64,000 nucleotides of DNA. It comes from Gordionus sp. m RMFG-2023 (Eukaryota > Nematomorpha > Gordioida > Chordodea > Parachordodidae). Numbering within the stretch: the first letter of the stretch is position 1; each line of letters begins with the position of its first letter. The notes under the pieces were generated by a model that saw only the letters and a program-made list of their open reading frames with translations, was not told the DNA's origin and made no database searches. Of the stretch, positions 23,490 through 36,100 are shown one piece after another. Both the position numbers and the translations under genes were made by a program. The stretch is taken from contig NC_088776.1 of assembly GCF_954871325.1 (NCBI RefSeq), positions 10,974,052 to 11,038,051 on the forward strand. The letters run 5' to 3'.

Positions 23490-23890
23490 AACACCCCTCC
23501 CCCGCCCATTGTTTCAAATTTTTTTGGCTCGCCTTGCTCGCTCTCCCATAGTTTTTTTTAAATTCACCAACCATTTTTTAAGTTTTCTTTATACCACTCT
23601 TTCAATGTTTAAAGATTATTTTAATGGTTGGTTTGGTAAATTTTATGGTATATTTTCACTTGAACTTATAAAATATGCAATGCTCAGAAATAAAAAATAT
23701 TTTGTAAAATAAATACAAGTTCTTTCTGCTCATGCCTGAAAAATATTAAATTCACGCGCTCCCCCACCCCTTGATCGCCCATTGTTTATAAATATTCTAA
23801 TCGTCTCCACTTACTCGCTCATTGCTTATATTTTTTACACCCGCCCGTGTCAGGGGCAGGCGGGCTAAAAACCTGGCCGTTGCAGACCTC
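23490..23890. repeat. Decayed hairpin repeat related to 37015-37293
   Basis: Ends with GTTGCAGACCTC, the complement of the GAGGTCTGCAA end of the element at 37015, and holds several CCGCCCATTGTTT blocks in common with it. GC-rich tracts in an AT-rich setting. The left boundary is unclear. Confidence 0.5.
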
Positions 23891-25429
23891 ATTATGACAT
23901 TCACTCCGAAGAGTTTTAAAAATATTTATTTAACCAAAAAATAACGCCTTGATATCACCACCTTTTTATTTAATCTGTTTTAATCAACTAAATTAATAAT
24001 TTATAGCCCTCTAAAATCTTATATTTTTTATATTGTTAAATTCAAAAATTATAATAGAGCCCTGCACGGGCTTGTTAGACTAGAGTCAGCCCCGAACTTG
24101 GATGGAATGGATCTACTAATATATTCTAGGTGTAATTAATTTAAATTTCGGACCAGGCCGGGTTTGATTTTTTTTTGAAAAATATTGTAAACTATTTTTC
24201 ATACAAATATAAGCAATATTTGGAAATTGAGCCATTTATTTTTCTCATGCTTTCAAATTTCTTTTATATCTGCCAAAAAATATTAAGAGATGTTTTCGAT
24301 TTTTCAAAATGAAACGTTCAGCAAGAACTTACTTTCATTATTTTACGTTATATAACAAATTACATTGATATTGAACTGACGACATAGCTATATATAATTA
24401 ATTATTGACTTGCAATACAGCTGTATAAAATTTTAACAAATCTTAAACAAAAGAATTATACTGCATTTTTCGTATCTAAGATCACAATGATTGGTATGTT
24501 ATATATAGTTCGCTTCATCACCTTTCCCTTTTCCTCTCTTCTTGCCTTCCTTCCCTCCTTCATAACAGATTATTTTGAAAAGCGGCGATAGTGAACTGTA
24601 ATTTAAATTATATAGCTGCCTCCATCCTCCAATAAGTTTCTATGCGACAACGTCTATTCAAACGATGTATTTCTATTCTATAGGGTTAATATATACTACA
24701 TTTATGGCTAAGACTTGATTTATAAATATATCACTAAATTTCCATATTAGTAAAGCCATGATTCTTGGAGGGAGAGGCTATCAGGTGGGGGTCTTTTCAT
24801 AAATTAAATTGGAGATCATTAGTTCCACTTATCGTTAGTCTTTGGCTATTTATTTTTATAAAAATAACTGGGCTTTTACTTTTTTAAAAATCTAAATATT
24901 TGGAATTATAGTCTTTATTTTTAATAAAAAGTTATTAATCTTTACTAATTTTTCTTCCAAATTCCTCTTTATAGTGATATAATGTACATTTGAAGTAGAA
25001 GGGGGTGGAAGGAAATGTAGGAGAGGGGGGGGGTGGCTCTATTAGGTTAAAATGATATTACCAGTATAGGTAAATTCTAAGGGGGGATTTCCCCTTGGCT
25101 CTCAGCCCAGATCAGGACTACATAAGAAATATACGACGTAATTTATATAAATAACTTTTGATACTAACACCATACTATTAAAATATTTTTTCAAATTAAT
25201 TCACATTTATTACAAACCCGAATGAATATATCCTAATATGAACTGAACTATAAGAAGAATCACATATAATGCAACATTGTGATATGCTTTTTTGATATAT
25301 TTCCTTTTTAGTGACGACATTTGGTCTTAGTCATCGGTCACAGGGGAATATTTACATTGATTACTAATCGATATTCTATATCTATTACAATTTCATAAAT
25401 TATATCGAGTTTTATATAGTGTCTCAACT

Positions 25430-25600
25430 TTTCAGAGTTGCTATAAGATACTTTCTAAATGGATCAAGATATAAATACATCGTCAAAAAAAAATGTATAA
25501 AGATAAGACACCTATACATTGTCAAAATATAAATATAGATACAGATACATCATATTAAAAAAAGCACAGATACAATTTTTATCATACCTATATACCATGT
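25430..25600. repeat. Worn relative of the ATACAGATAC repeat family
   Basis: CAGAGTTGCTATAAGATACTT followed by TAAATGGATCAAGATA and several ATAGATACAGATACAT-like runs, as in 38741-38990. Boundaries unclear. Confidence 0.5.
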
Positions 25601-25775
25601 TCGCCTTTGTTCTCGAACAAAATTCTTATTATGAGAGCACAAAATATATAAACAAGAAAATAATAAATAAATTTCTATATGTTATATTTTAATATCTTAT
25701 ATATTTTAATAGGTAATAATTTGAATGTTTTATTAGTAATACAATATTATAATTTCCTATTGTATTTATTAATTA

Positions 25776-26382
25776 ATGGGCCTAATGCACCGTCTACATG
25801 ACAGGATTTTCACTGGATGCAAACCCCCTTCAAAAACCTTTGCCTACCCCCCTAAAAATTCCTTCCACCTTCAGCGGCGGTGTCTCCCTATTATTATTTT
25901 TACCTTTTTAATTTATTGATACTCTTTTCAGATAATTTATAAAGAATAACTTATCAATTACCAACTATCGATATTTAGTGAATATAAAGAATTTATTTTT
26001 TAGATCATAAATTCAATTAAAACCTCCATTATTTACAATAAATTAATTATTATGGCATTATGAGCTTGCTGAAATATCTAAACCTTTTAAATTATATTTT
26101 AAAGGATAGCTGAAAGTTATATTTGGAAAACAATGTGTATGATAGTTTACAATATATAGATTTGGTCGATGAATTGTATTACTATAATTCTATGATAAAA
26201 GTATTAATTTTTACAGCAATAAATTTTGTCCTATTTCATCTCAAAATTTAATAGATAACCCCCCAAAAATTTATCTTATCCCCATTAAAGCAGCCTATCC
26301 CCTACCCTCTCCCCCCCTCCTCAAAAAATAGCATGCGAACTGTTCTTACCTCTCCCGCTCATGTAGACGCTGGCCTCATGGC
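25776..26382. mobile_element. TIR element of about 610 bp, no coding capacity
   Basis: GGGCCTAATGCACCGTCTAC at the left is matched by GAGGCCAGCGTCTACATGAG on the complementary strand of the right end, giving imperfect inverted repeats of about 25 bp followed on both sides by C-rich tracts. No frame of note inside. Superfamily not determined; no clear target duplication. Confidence 0.6.
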
Positions 26383-28839
26383 TAAGCAAGGATTTATATA
26401 TTCCTCTAAAGAGCAAATTGATCGTTTGTATACGTTTGCATTATGTTTTTTTAAAGTCATGATAAAAATATCCTTCTCAATCTTGAACTAATATCTATAG
26501 ATTTAAATTAGGGGGAAAAAAAATATTATTTAATGAGTATTTATATTTTTTTATGATTTAATTTTTATAAATATTTTTTATATTATATTAGTTTTAATAT
26601 AATATTTATTTAAATTATATGCTCATTTAAAATGAATTTAACATTCATATATTTTTATTTTTATTAAAAAGCTTAAATAAAAATATATCAAAATGTTTAA
26701 ATATAGTACCTAGATTCAGATTCTTTCTATGAAGGTGTAGTCACATCATTTTTATATCTATAAACTTTAACAACTCTGAAAATTTTGTCTAATTTTTTAT
26801 AAAAATATACTTGTTTCATCTATAAATCTATGCATTAATTTATTTTAGACAATCATTTTTTTTTAAGTTATATGCAAATTATAATATTTTATCCACGAGT
26901 AGAGTTATTAAAAAAATATTTTATTACCTACATTTTTTTAACTTTTAATTTTTTCGGTAAGAATTGATATGTCAACCCTCGAATTAATTAGTATCAATAT
27001 CAGTTAAATTTTTTATATAATATTTTCCATTTCATTAATATTTTCACATAGTCTACATATATCTTCTTCTTGAAATACACTTAAAAATTTGAAATTTTAT
27101 ATACTCCTAAAAAATTATTTTATACCAGTGACTTAACTTTAGAGTGGTATGGAATTGGTTCCTCCGCTCCTCCATGTGAGAAGATGGAATATATTGTGAA
27201 AATATGGAAAATTATATAAAAAAATTTTTTTTGCGAGTGTTATAAATTAAATTAAATTAAGCAACAAAATTAAAATAGAAATCAAAATTAATTACTTAAC
27301 AAAATAACTAAACTTTTATTTATTCTTAAATGATTTTAATATTATTATTTTAGATTAACCACAATCAAATTATGTTGAATAGAATCAAAATAATGATGCT
27401 GAATTTTTTGGTGAATAAATTTTGGACTATTTTAAGGTTTTTCCATGTTATATTTCTGATTATTAAAGTTCTAGACACGACATTGCATCAGTTTTATATT
27501 AAAATGATATATAATCAATATTAAGATAACATTTAAAAAAAACATAACATTTAAAAAAAAGAAATTAAATTATTATCTTGAAAAGAGATTAAAAAAAATT
27601 TTTTTTGGGGTGGGCACAAAAAGGACTTCATTGAGCAAAAGATTTGAGTTGATAGTAACATTTTAAAGGTGTATCCAATATCACCATTAATTTGATAATT
27701 AAAGGCCTAGGGATCCATTGGGCAAAACTATTGGGGTAAAGTGAAAATGAGAAATATTCTAGTACCTTCTCATTTTTAATACAAATTAGGATCAATCTTT
27801 GGGTTAGAGAAAATTTGGAAGAAAAATAAAGTGTTTTTCTCTAAACTAAGAACTGTTTGTTAACACTTCTGATCTTTTCTAATTATTCCGATATAAGTGG
27901 ACGGGTTCCAGGAGGTTTTGTTCGAGATTATGGAGCTAATAGCTCTATGGGGACTAAACTATAATTTGGAATATAAACAGGATAGACCATGTAGGTCCTT
28001 AGGATCGGGATACTTTCCCACATCCTTTACATTTATGGGGCGTACATAGGTCACAGCCAAATCTATATCTATATGATCACCTTCAGCTCCTCATCGGATA
28101 GGAAAAAACCAAAATTAGATTTAGGGACATCAAGCCTTTCTTGGCCAGAGTTTTGTCCCAAGTATTTGAGGATTGGAGTATCTTTAAGGGAGGGGTATAA
28201 CACTAAATATAATCAAGAAAAGAAAACCTTATTTTTATACAAAATTATTCTGCAATTTAAACTGTTGTATTTTTCAGACAAAATTATAAAAATGTTAAAA
28301 ACCAGTTAATCCTCTTGGGTAAGTATATTTTTAACCGCTTATAAATCAAGTTTTTCACTAAAAACTATCATTTTAGTCTTGTGGCTTTTTTTAAGATCAA
28401 ATTTGGAAGAAAGTAATTAAGTTAAAAAGTCTTAATGTTGTTAACGGACTTTCTACATCAAGTTCATTAAGATTAAGACGAATTAGCCGACATTTAGCCA
28501 TTACCCAACTATACTCCTATCCTATTTTAGTTTAATGCATCTATCTTATTTCTGATTTCAATTTTATTTATTTATAAATTTTTCCCACATATTTATGAAG
28601 ACCAATATATATAAATGATATTATTACGTATTTAAATTAAATTATAAATATATGTAAGCAACATTCTATTATGGTCAGAAAGACAATATCTGATTTTCAC
28701 ATACCTAATAATACTAAAGTATCTTAATTATTTGTTGACATAATAATAATAATTTTCCAGACTTTAAATTCAAAATCATTAACGAGACAATTGTTAAGTA
28801 AAATTAATTTTTACATAATTTAATCATGATTTTTTTTAG

Positions 28840-29777
28840 GAATGCTTAGTGATTCACCCTACTATAACCTAAAAAATAATATTGATTATAAATATTACAA
28901 TGGTAGGTCAAATGATGATAATTCTAATAGTTTTGACGATAAAATACTAGTAAATGAAATTCATTCTAAATCTAATCAAAAAAAAACTATTCCCCATGAT
29001 GAGGTGCATGACATAATTCCAAATAATGTTGATATGGAAATAACCAATATGTCTGAGAAATCTTGCATTAAATCACAATCATTTATAAATAAATACAAAT
29101 ATAATAGACTTTCAACAAATGATAATACACCATTTTTTTTGAAAAGCCTCAATAGTGAGCCTCTATATAAAGGGAATGATGATAAATCTTTAAATAATAT
29201 TAACAATGAGATTTTGCTCAATGATACATCTTCTATAAAGGAAGATAACACACATTATCAATCAATCACAGAACAATATGATTTTCCTTTAATTATTAGC
29301 AAATTAGAAACTGATAACAATTTGAGAAAAAAATTCTTTGAATCAATAAAACAATCAACAATTATCAGTCATGAAATTAAAAAATATTTTAATTGTGAAA
29401 ATGATAACATGTATTCTCCTATTAAAAGATATAATATTCCAATGCAATTTAAAAATTCATTCTTATTTCCTCAAAATCAAAAGTTAATATGAAATATATA
29501 ATTGTGAACTATATATTATATTTTAGGAAAACAAGTTTTCTAGACATATTTCATTTTGATACATCACAGCATTTGGCATTAACTTCTGATAACAAAGCTG
29601 GTTCCTCAGCTACTGAAGAAATCAAACCTTTACCAGTTAATTTAATTTTTTAATAATTAACCTCTTCAAAATTCATTAATTTTTTTTATCTTACAAAAAT
29701 TAGTATTCCTCATTTAAACAGTTCACTTTAAATTCAAGTGGTGTTGATATGGAGTCATCTAACAACTTATCTCAGTG
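28840..29777 (+). CDS. Three exons of an Asn/Ser-rich protein, possibly SENP N-terminus
   Basis: Exons 28840-29482, 29527-29635 and 29704-29777 carry consistent phases and GT-AG borders (introns 44 and 68 nt). They encode about 275 residues rich in Asn, Asp, Ser and Lys (for example NLKNNIDYKYYNGRSNDDN), likely disordered, with a few hydrophobic blocks such as TSFLDIFHFDTSQHLAL. No domain is recognised. The first exon begins in phase 1, so at least one upstream exon is missing. The exons lie on the same strand 3.4 kb upstream of the first exon I assign to the SUMO protease. SENP proteins have long disordered N-termini, so these exons may be its start, but I could not bridge the gap in phase. 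It may equally be a separate gene. Confidence 0.55.
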
Positions 29778-32700
29778 GTAAAATTATACAAAATTTTACT
29801 ATATATTTTGCTAAGTATTTCAATTAAACCCCGGAATGGGTGGGGACTAGTCTAAAACTTAGATGCTATTTGATTGGTTGTGCCAAAAATTTTAAAATAT
29901 TTTTCTAATCAGGTCAGACCTGAAGGAATTCAATAATTAATGACATAAAATTGTGACCCAAATTTTATTCTATAAAGTTTCTGGTTCAATTATAATCAGG
30001 AGTAAAAAATTAAAAAGATAACCTTTTGGTTGCTTAAATTTATAAAAGTTCTGATTTGAGTTTTAGAAGAAAAATATGGAGGTTTTTTTGTGTTTTGGAA
30101 TTTTTATAATATTTATATCAAATTAGCTTTATATAGAAAGATACACAAAAACGTGAATTAATTTGATTGATGAAATATACAATACACTAGTGTTGAAAAA
30201 CCTTAATTTTATAAAAAATATGAGAAATCAAGATTTTAGCTTAATAAATATCTCGAATTATTAAAATTTCATCAAAAGGAGTCCACAATATTTAATTAAA
30301 TAAGATTTGATATTTATGAGTTGTAATTATACAGATAAATTGAGTTTTAAACTTCAATTTATTAATGTAAATATCACATTTTAAATGGTATCATGCAAAT
30401 TGGTCAAATAATTGCTTGGCATTAAAAACTATTTAAAAAAACAAACTGGTTTGTGTGCTCCAATATTTTTTTTATTCTATTTTATGATATATTTTATTGT
30501 ATTATGAAATATTTTTATTTATTTTTTAAATTTTATTAATAATTTAACTCGAGTTTTTAAGTCTATATTGGTTTACAACTAACTCTTTACAATATTTGGG
30601 TATTTTCGAGAAACTGACAAAACTTTGTTACCCAGATAAGAATAATAAAAAGGGGAGGGGGAATAAAAATCCTTTCTTAGTTGTTTAGTATTATATAAAA
30701 TGGGAAAAATCACATATTTTAAAATGGAATATTTAGAAATTAAAGTAAAAAAGGTTGCAGACGATAATATAATTTACAAAAACGTTTTGAATCGACCTTA
30801 CTAATAAAAATGTAACCACCATTTAAGAGATGTGTTCTTTTTAAAAAAAATATGGCAAAATGCAAACGACCAATTTATGTGCCCTATAATATATATTTTA
30901 GTCAATCACTATGAATAAAATAGGTTAATGATGCTTTACCAAGTGAATGTATGGAAATATTCTAAATACCAACCTAATTTGCTAAATACCGACCAAAATT
31001 TATTAAAATGTAATAAGATCCTTATTATTTAATATATTAATACGGAATCACGTGGTCGAGTCCGGCCTCCTATATATTATCCCCCCAAGGATGGAACCAC
31101 CAAGTTAGAATAAGAAAAAAAACATGATCATTCCCGGGATTCGAACCTGGGACCATGGGATTAGTAAACCAAGCTCTTGCCTACTAGGCCATAGATACTT
31201 TCCAAAAATCACGATTTTTCAAATATATATTATAAATATATTTGGTAGTGCCTATCCAAATGAAAAATGAACAAAATTCAAATTTGATAGATGGTACCTT
31301 AAGGTACTAAGCATCATTAACCAATAAAATACGTAACTACCTATTATGAAAATTATTTTTTCATCAAAGTTTTACCTTATAATTATTATTTAAATTTAAA
31401 TATAATCATGTAACAAAAAAATCAAAGTATATAATTATTAAAATTTAAAAAAAAAATTTCCTTTATAAAATTAATAAGAACTCAACAGGAGTGTCACTCA
31501 TTAATTTTCTTAAATTTCAATTTTTGAAAAATCAGGCCCGGCTCATTTAAGTTTTAGGAAAAGTACGCCCCGGTCGAATAATAATTTTTGTATTTCCGGT
31601 CATCAAATTTTTGATATCTATATCTAATTTTTAATCTCAATTTTTGTTAATTTAGTATTTTATTTTATAGATTTAATATTTTAATTAGACAGTTCTTAAA
31701 ATACAAAGAAATTTGCCTATTGTAATATAATTTTCAAATAGCTTTAATCAAAGTATTAGCTTAAAATTCAAAAAATATATCAAAATTTTAATACCAGGGC
31801 TGGCCAAATGCACGAAATGCCTAGCCCCTTGACCAGACTTTCAGATGGGCCGTGCTTAGTAGATCTCTATATAAAACAGGGTTTTAACCCGGTTTCGAAA
31901 TAATTATATAGGTTAAGTTTGCTCCCTATCCCTGATAAAAATTGAACGGGAGTGAAATTTTTTTTATAACTATTCACTTTACCTTTGAAACTTAGGGTTA
32001 TTAGTGCGGTTAATATCTTATAAAAATGTTATAAATAATAAATACCAGACGATCGTTATTGGAGGTCTGTGATTTAATTGATGGAGCATATTATTTTGTT
32101 TAAAGAAGAAATATATCAAAGTTATCTTTATCATTGATCAATGGATTAGATTTTACATATGGTGCATTCACTTTGAGATGATAAAAAAAATCATATTAAA
32201 CAGTTATTACTAAATCTCAATTAAACTACAACTTAAGTTCTGTTCCACTTCCTTTTAATATGATAATAATTGGGCTTTTATTGGCACCACTCACACTTTC
32301 TAGCACCGTTATAACGCTATAACACGTGATCACTAGGTCTTCAAAGCAGATCCATCTACTATTTAATTTTAAATATTTATGTTTTTTTTATTTATTAATC
32401 AAATTTAAAACGTTCTTTTACGTATACAGATTTTTATTATTCAGATAATATATACGAAGTAGCGATTATTATTTCTTACGCATTTCCTCATTATAGAATC
32501 AATTACCTCTCTTAAATCGGAAGTCTTAAATCTTAACGCCTTAATAATATTCTACTCTCTACTGACAAGATTATATAAACTATGCTTAAACATTGGTAGT
32601 GTTTGTATTAATCTAATCGGACAATTCTTCTGACATTCGATCTTGCATCCGTGGCTATTAAAATTATCATCGACCTTAAATCGATTGACTGGGGGTTTAT

Positions 32701-33167
32701 AAGGGGTCCATAAAGAAAAATTTTTTAATGCATATTTATTATAAAAAAATATTAATTTTACTGAAATATTTTTATGAATCAGATCATTTCCTTTTTTTAG
32801 ACTGCATCCAAAATATCAAAAAAATTCCCGCAAACTTTTCAAACTATCGAAAAAGAAGAAATAAGTTTTTTTTAAACATAAAAATAAAAACATGTCCAAA
32901 ATATAATTCTAAAAATTTCAAAAATTTAACATAGGATTTCATTTCATTAAAATTTTTAAACTTCTAAATGTTTTTTTAATTTTTTTTAAAGAGATTTTGG
33001 GCATAGCTTTAATTGCTAAAAGAGATGATTGATTAATATAACAGTATTTCTCTAAATTTTGAATCTTATATATTTACAATTTATATTTAAAAATATTAAT
33101 GTCATTTATTTAGCAAAAATAAAAATAATTTACATAGCATAATTTTTTTGAATCGCCGTCGCAAAAG
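29778..33167. other. Intron or intergenic stretch, 3.4 kb
   Basis: Besides the SINE at 30994-31200 I see only AT-rich DNA. GC-richer scraps at 31535-31570 (CAGGCCCGGCTC) and 31795-31880 resemble worn repeat ends. The 68-codon frame at 32728 is AT-driven and not called. Confidence 0.45.
30994..31200 (-). repeat. tRNA-derived SINE, well preserved
   Basis: On the minus strand the element starts with a tRNA-like head: A box TGGCCTAGTAGGCAAG and B box GGTTCGAATCC, correctly spaced as the split RNA polymerase III promoter. A tRNA-unrelated body follows (GGATGG and CGTGATTCCG blocks) and an AT-rich tail. A second copy is at 14709-14905. Best read as a SINE, not a tRNA gene, because the acceptor stem and the downstream body do not fit a tRNA. 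Confidence 0.85.
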
Positions 33168-36100
33168 TCCCAAAAAGTGCGGAGACGTGATACGTCGGTT
33201 CACGGGTGTAAATATAGTAAATAAATGAAGTGTATAAATCCACTCCCCCCCACCAAAAAAATTTGTCTCAAATAAATTATTCTTTAATGAAAATAGTTTT
33301 AAACTTGATTCGCTTCTTTCAGGAATTATGGCAAATAAGTTATATTAAGATTTAAAATAATGTGTTTATTTATTGTTTTTTAAAGTGGGGTTGGAGGGGA
33401 GGGGAATTGAAAGATGTCAAATGATTGCCTAAATTATCCATTATATGCGGTCTTGCAAAAATTTTTTATCTAAGTTTAACTGATCACATATATATTTTGA
33501 ATAAATAAATGTTATATTTCTTTCTAATTTTTTTTAAAAAAAATAAGTAATAACAGGGATTTAAACATCCGCGACTATTTAGAAGATGTTAATGATAGCC
33601 AAAAATTGCCCAACATCAGTAACGATAACCATATCCAAATTCGCGATGAAGATAATCAATGTAATTTTTTTTAAAAGATAAATAAATATATATTTATATA
33701 ATACTTACACAAACTCATTCAGTTGTTTGAATCGGAATTGCAATCTTTTGGAAGCTATGATTGAAATGGCTTGACTTGTATGTTTCGTTGAACATATAAA
33801 ATTTGTGTATTATCATGCCTTCATATTTACCTTAAAATTTGAACTTAAATACTTCTATTCCTGATATACTATAATTTTATTGGTAATCTATTTTTAACCT
33901 GACAAATTAATTGAGAAATAAATGGGTACTATCAACACTGGGTTGGGAGGGGAGGGTGGTATATTTGTACACTTTATATTTACCCTTTTTTGCTTAGAAG
34001 TTAAATTGAAGTAATGCGCAAATTAGTTAATTATTATGATTATTTAATAAAGAGTATTGTTAATTATTTTAATACGATTGCACTAAAGCTATCCTATCAA
34101 CCAATTCAAAATATTCAGAAACTACACCCTCTACTACTTCCTCTAATCTACCCTCAACATCTGATTCATTTCGAAATTCCTCTTCTATCATAGAAGAGGA
34201 ATTGAACAAGCAAATAGCAGCCCTATCACTTAACCAGAAAAAGATCGATTTGACGTATTATATATTATGCTTTAACCCTCTGCTTTTTAAAAATACATAT
34301 TAAAATTTATTCCATATTCGTACATTGCGTACTTAAAGCTTTTGTTTTTTTAAAATATAATTAATTTTGTTTTTGAATATGCAAAATATTTTTTGGGTTT
34401 GATCTGATTCTGAATCCAACACATAACACCATTCATAATAATTTAATAATTCGACACCAAGCCTTTTCAAATGTCAACTCGACTCCAGATCTTGGCGTGG
34501 TTCCTTGCTCCCTCTATCCTCCATGGACTCGGATCACAAGCTCAAATTACTTGCTACATCCGTTCAGCGCCGCTACGACAGAGCCTTATCTAGTTTGAGT
34601 CGATTCACTCCCCAACTCTTTGACGAATTACTGGACGACGATTTGGTTTACCTCAGGGATTCTACCAAAGATAGGAAAGACTTACCCATAGAAAATTATC
34701 CCAGTATAATTGCCTTATTTGCTTTGAATTAGAGAAATTCTTATATTGAATTTGCCAGTTATTACATTCATACTACTGATTATATTATACTTGTTTCTTC
34801 TTATCCATTAAATTATGGATGTAAATAGTGTTGTTAAAACCCGATTTGGGTCGATTTTTACAGATTAAATTTTTGCCAAAATAATATTATGTAAGCCTGG
34901 ATATTTTGCTCTAAGATGGGGGGAATGGTTTGGACCTCTATTTGCCAAATCTTGGGGCTTACATAATACATTTTGTCTATAATCTTAATCAGCTTGTTTT
35001 TAAAAATCGACTTAAATCAGGTCGTTTAACAACACTAAAGTAAAAGTATATCTAACGATTAGTTTAATAATTTTGAATGGAAACACGATTAAAATTTTCT
35101 TCTTCTTACTCTTATTAATTATCAATATTTCATTATTAAATGTCAAATATCATTTGCGATCATTTTAATTTTAATTTAATCACAGATAAAATTTTAACAA
35201 TTAAAAATATTAATAACCCCCGTCAAATAAAATATTTCCACGCATTATTTAAAATTAAGTAAAGCCTCAATTTAATCCCTCCCCCCCCCCCCCCCCCACT
35301 TAAATAAAATTAAGATCTAACTATGGAAGATAAAAAACGCATAGAGTCGCTACTGTATCAAGGTTCCAAAAATGACATAGTAATTCAAGCTTTTAGGATT
35401 GACGTGAAACGGTCGGATTTGCATACCCTCGATCACATCAATTGGCTTAATGATGAGGTTTGTCCCTTTTTTTTTAAAAAATATGAATTATCTATTTTTT
35501 ATCTCTGTTAGCTTCCTTTTTCCAGTTGTAATTGTAGTTCCTATTTATAGTGTTTTAAATATTATTATATAAATCTTTAATAAATTATATATTGGAGAAA
35601 AATAATTTATTTAACGTTATATATATAAAAAAAATCAAATAAATTAATGTAATTAAGTTGATTTAAAAATGTAGATACTTTTATATTTTGCATCTAAAAT
35701 AATCTTAAAATTGATAATCATTATACTCTTTAAATTACCTTTATTACTACTAATTTTTATTTTTATTGTGTAAAATCTCGAGTACATTATTTCATCAAGA
35801 TGTGCTCTCTATCTAATGTGTATTTATATATTTTTTTTCTTTATTCCACACCCTACCAACAGATAATAAACTTTTACCTCAACATGATCACCGAAAGAAG
35901 CGAGAAATCATCTAATTCTAGCACAGACGACGAAACAGATAAAGGCTCGACGACAACCCTTTACCCGTCTTGTTTCAATTTTAACACATTTTTCTTCACG
36001 CAATTTACGAATAAAGGTTACGCCTCTGTTAAACGATGGACCAAAAAGGTGGATATCTTTAGTAAGGAACTTATTCTCATGCCGGTACACATAGGCGCTC

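Larger units (their letters stand above)
22364..28839. other. Gene-poor stretch, 6.5 kb
   Basis: No gene recognised. It contains repeat fragments (23490-23890, 25430-25600, 25776-26382, listed separately), decayed GC-rich ends near 24060-24180 (CTGCACGGGCTTG, CAGGCCGGGTTTG) and a slightly GC-richer part at 27700-28300. The latter holds a 78-codon frame starting at ATG 28073 (RKKPKLDLGTSS) that I cannot assign and that does not fit the phase of the exon at 28840. Confidence 0.5.

Noticed and set aside
28073-28309. 78-codon plus-strand frame as the missing first exon of the 28840 gene
   Set aside because: No donor within it leaves the phase needed by the exon at 28840.
31100-31195. Possible tRNA gene
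   Set aside because: Split promoter boxes are present but acceptor stem and flanks fit a tRNA-derived SINE with a second copy at 14709.
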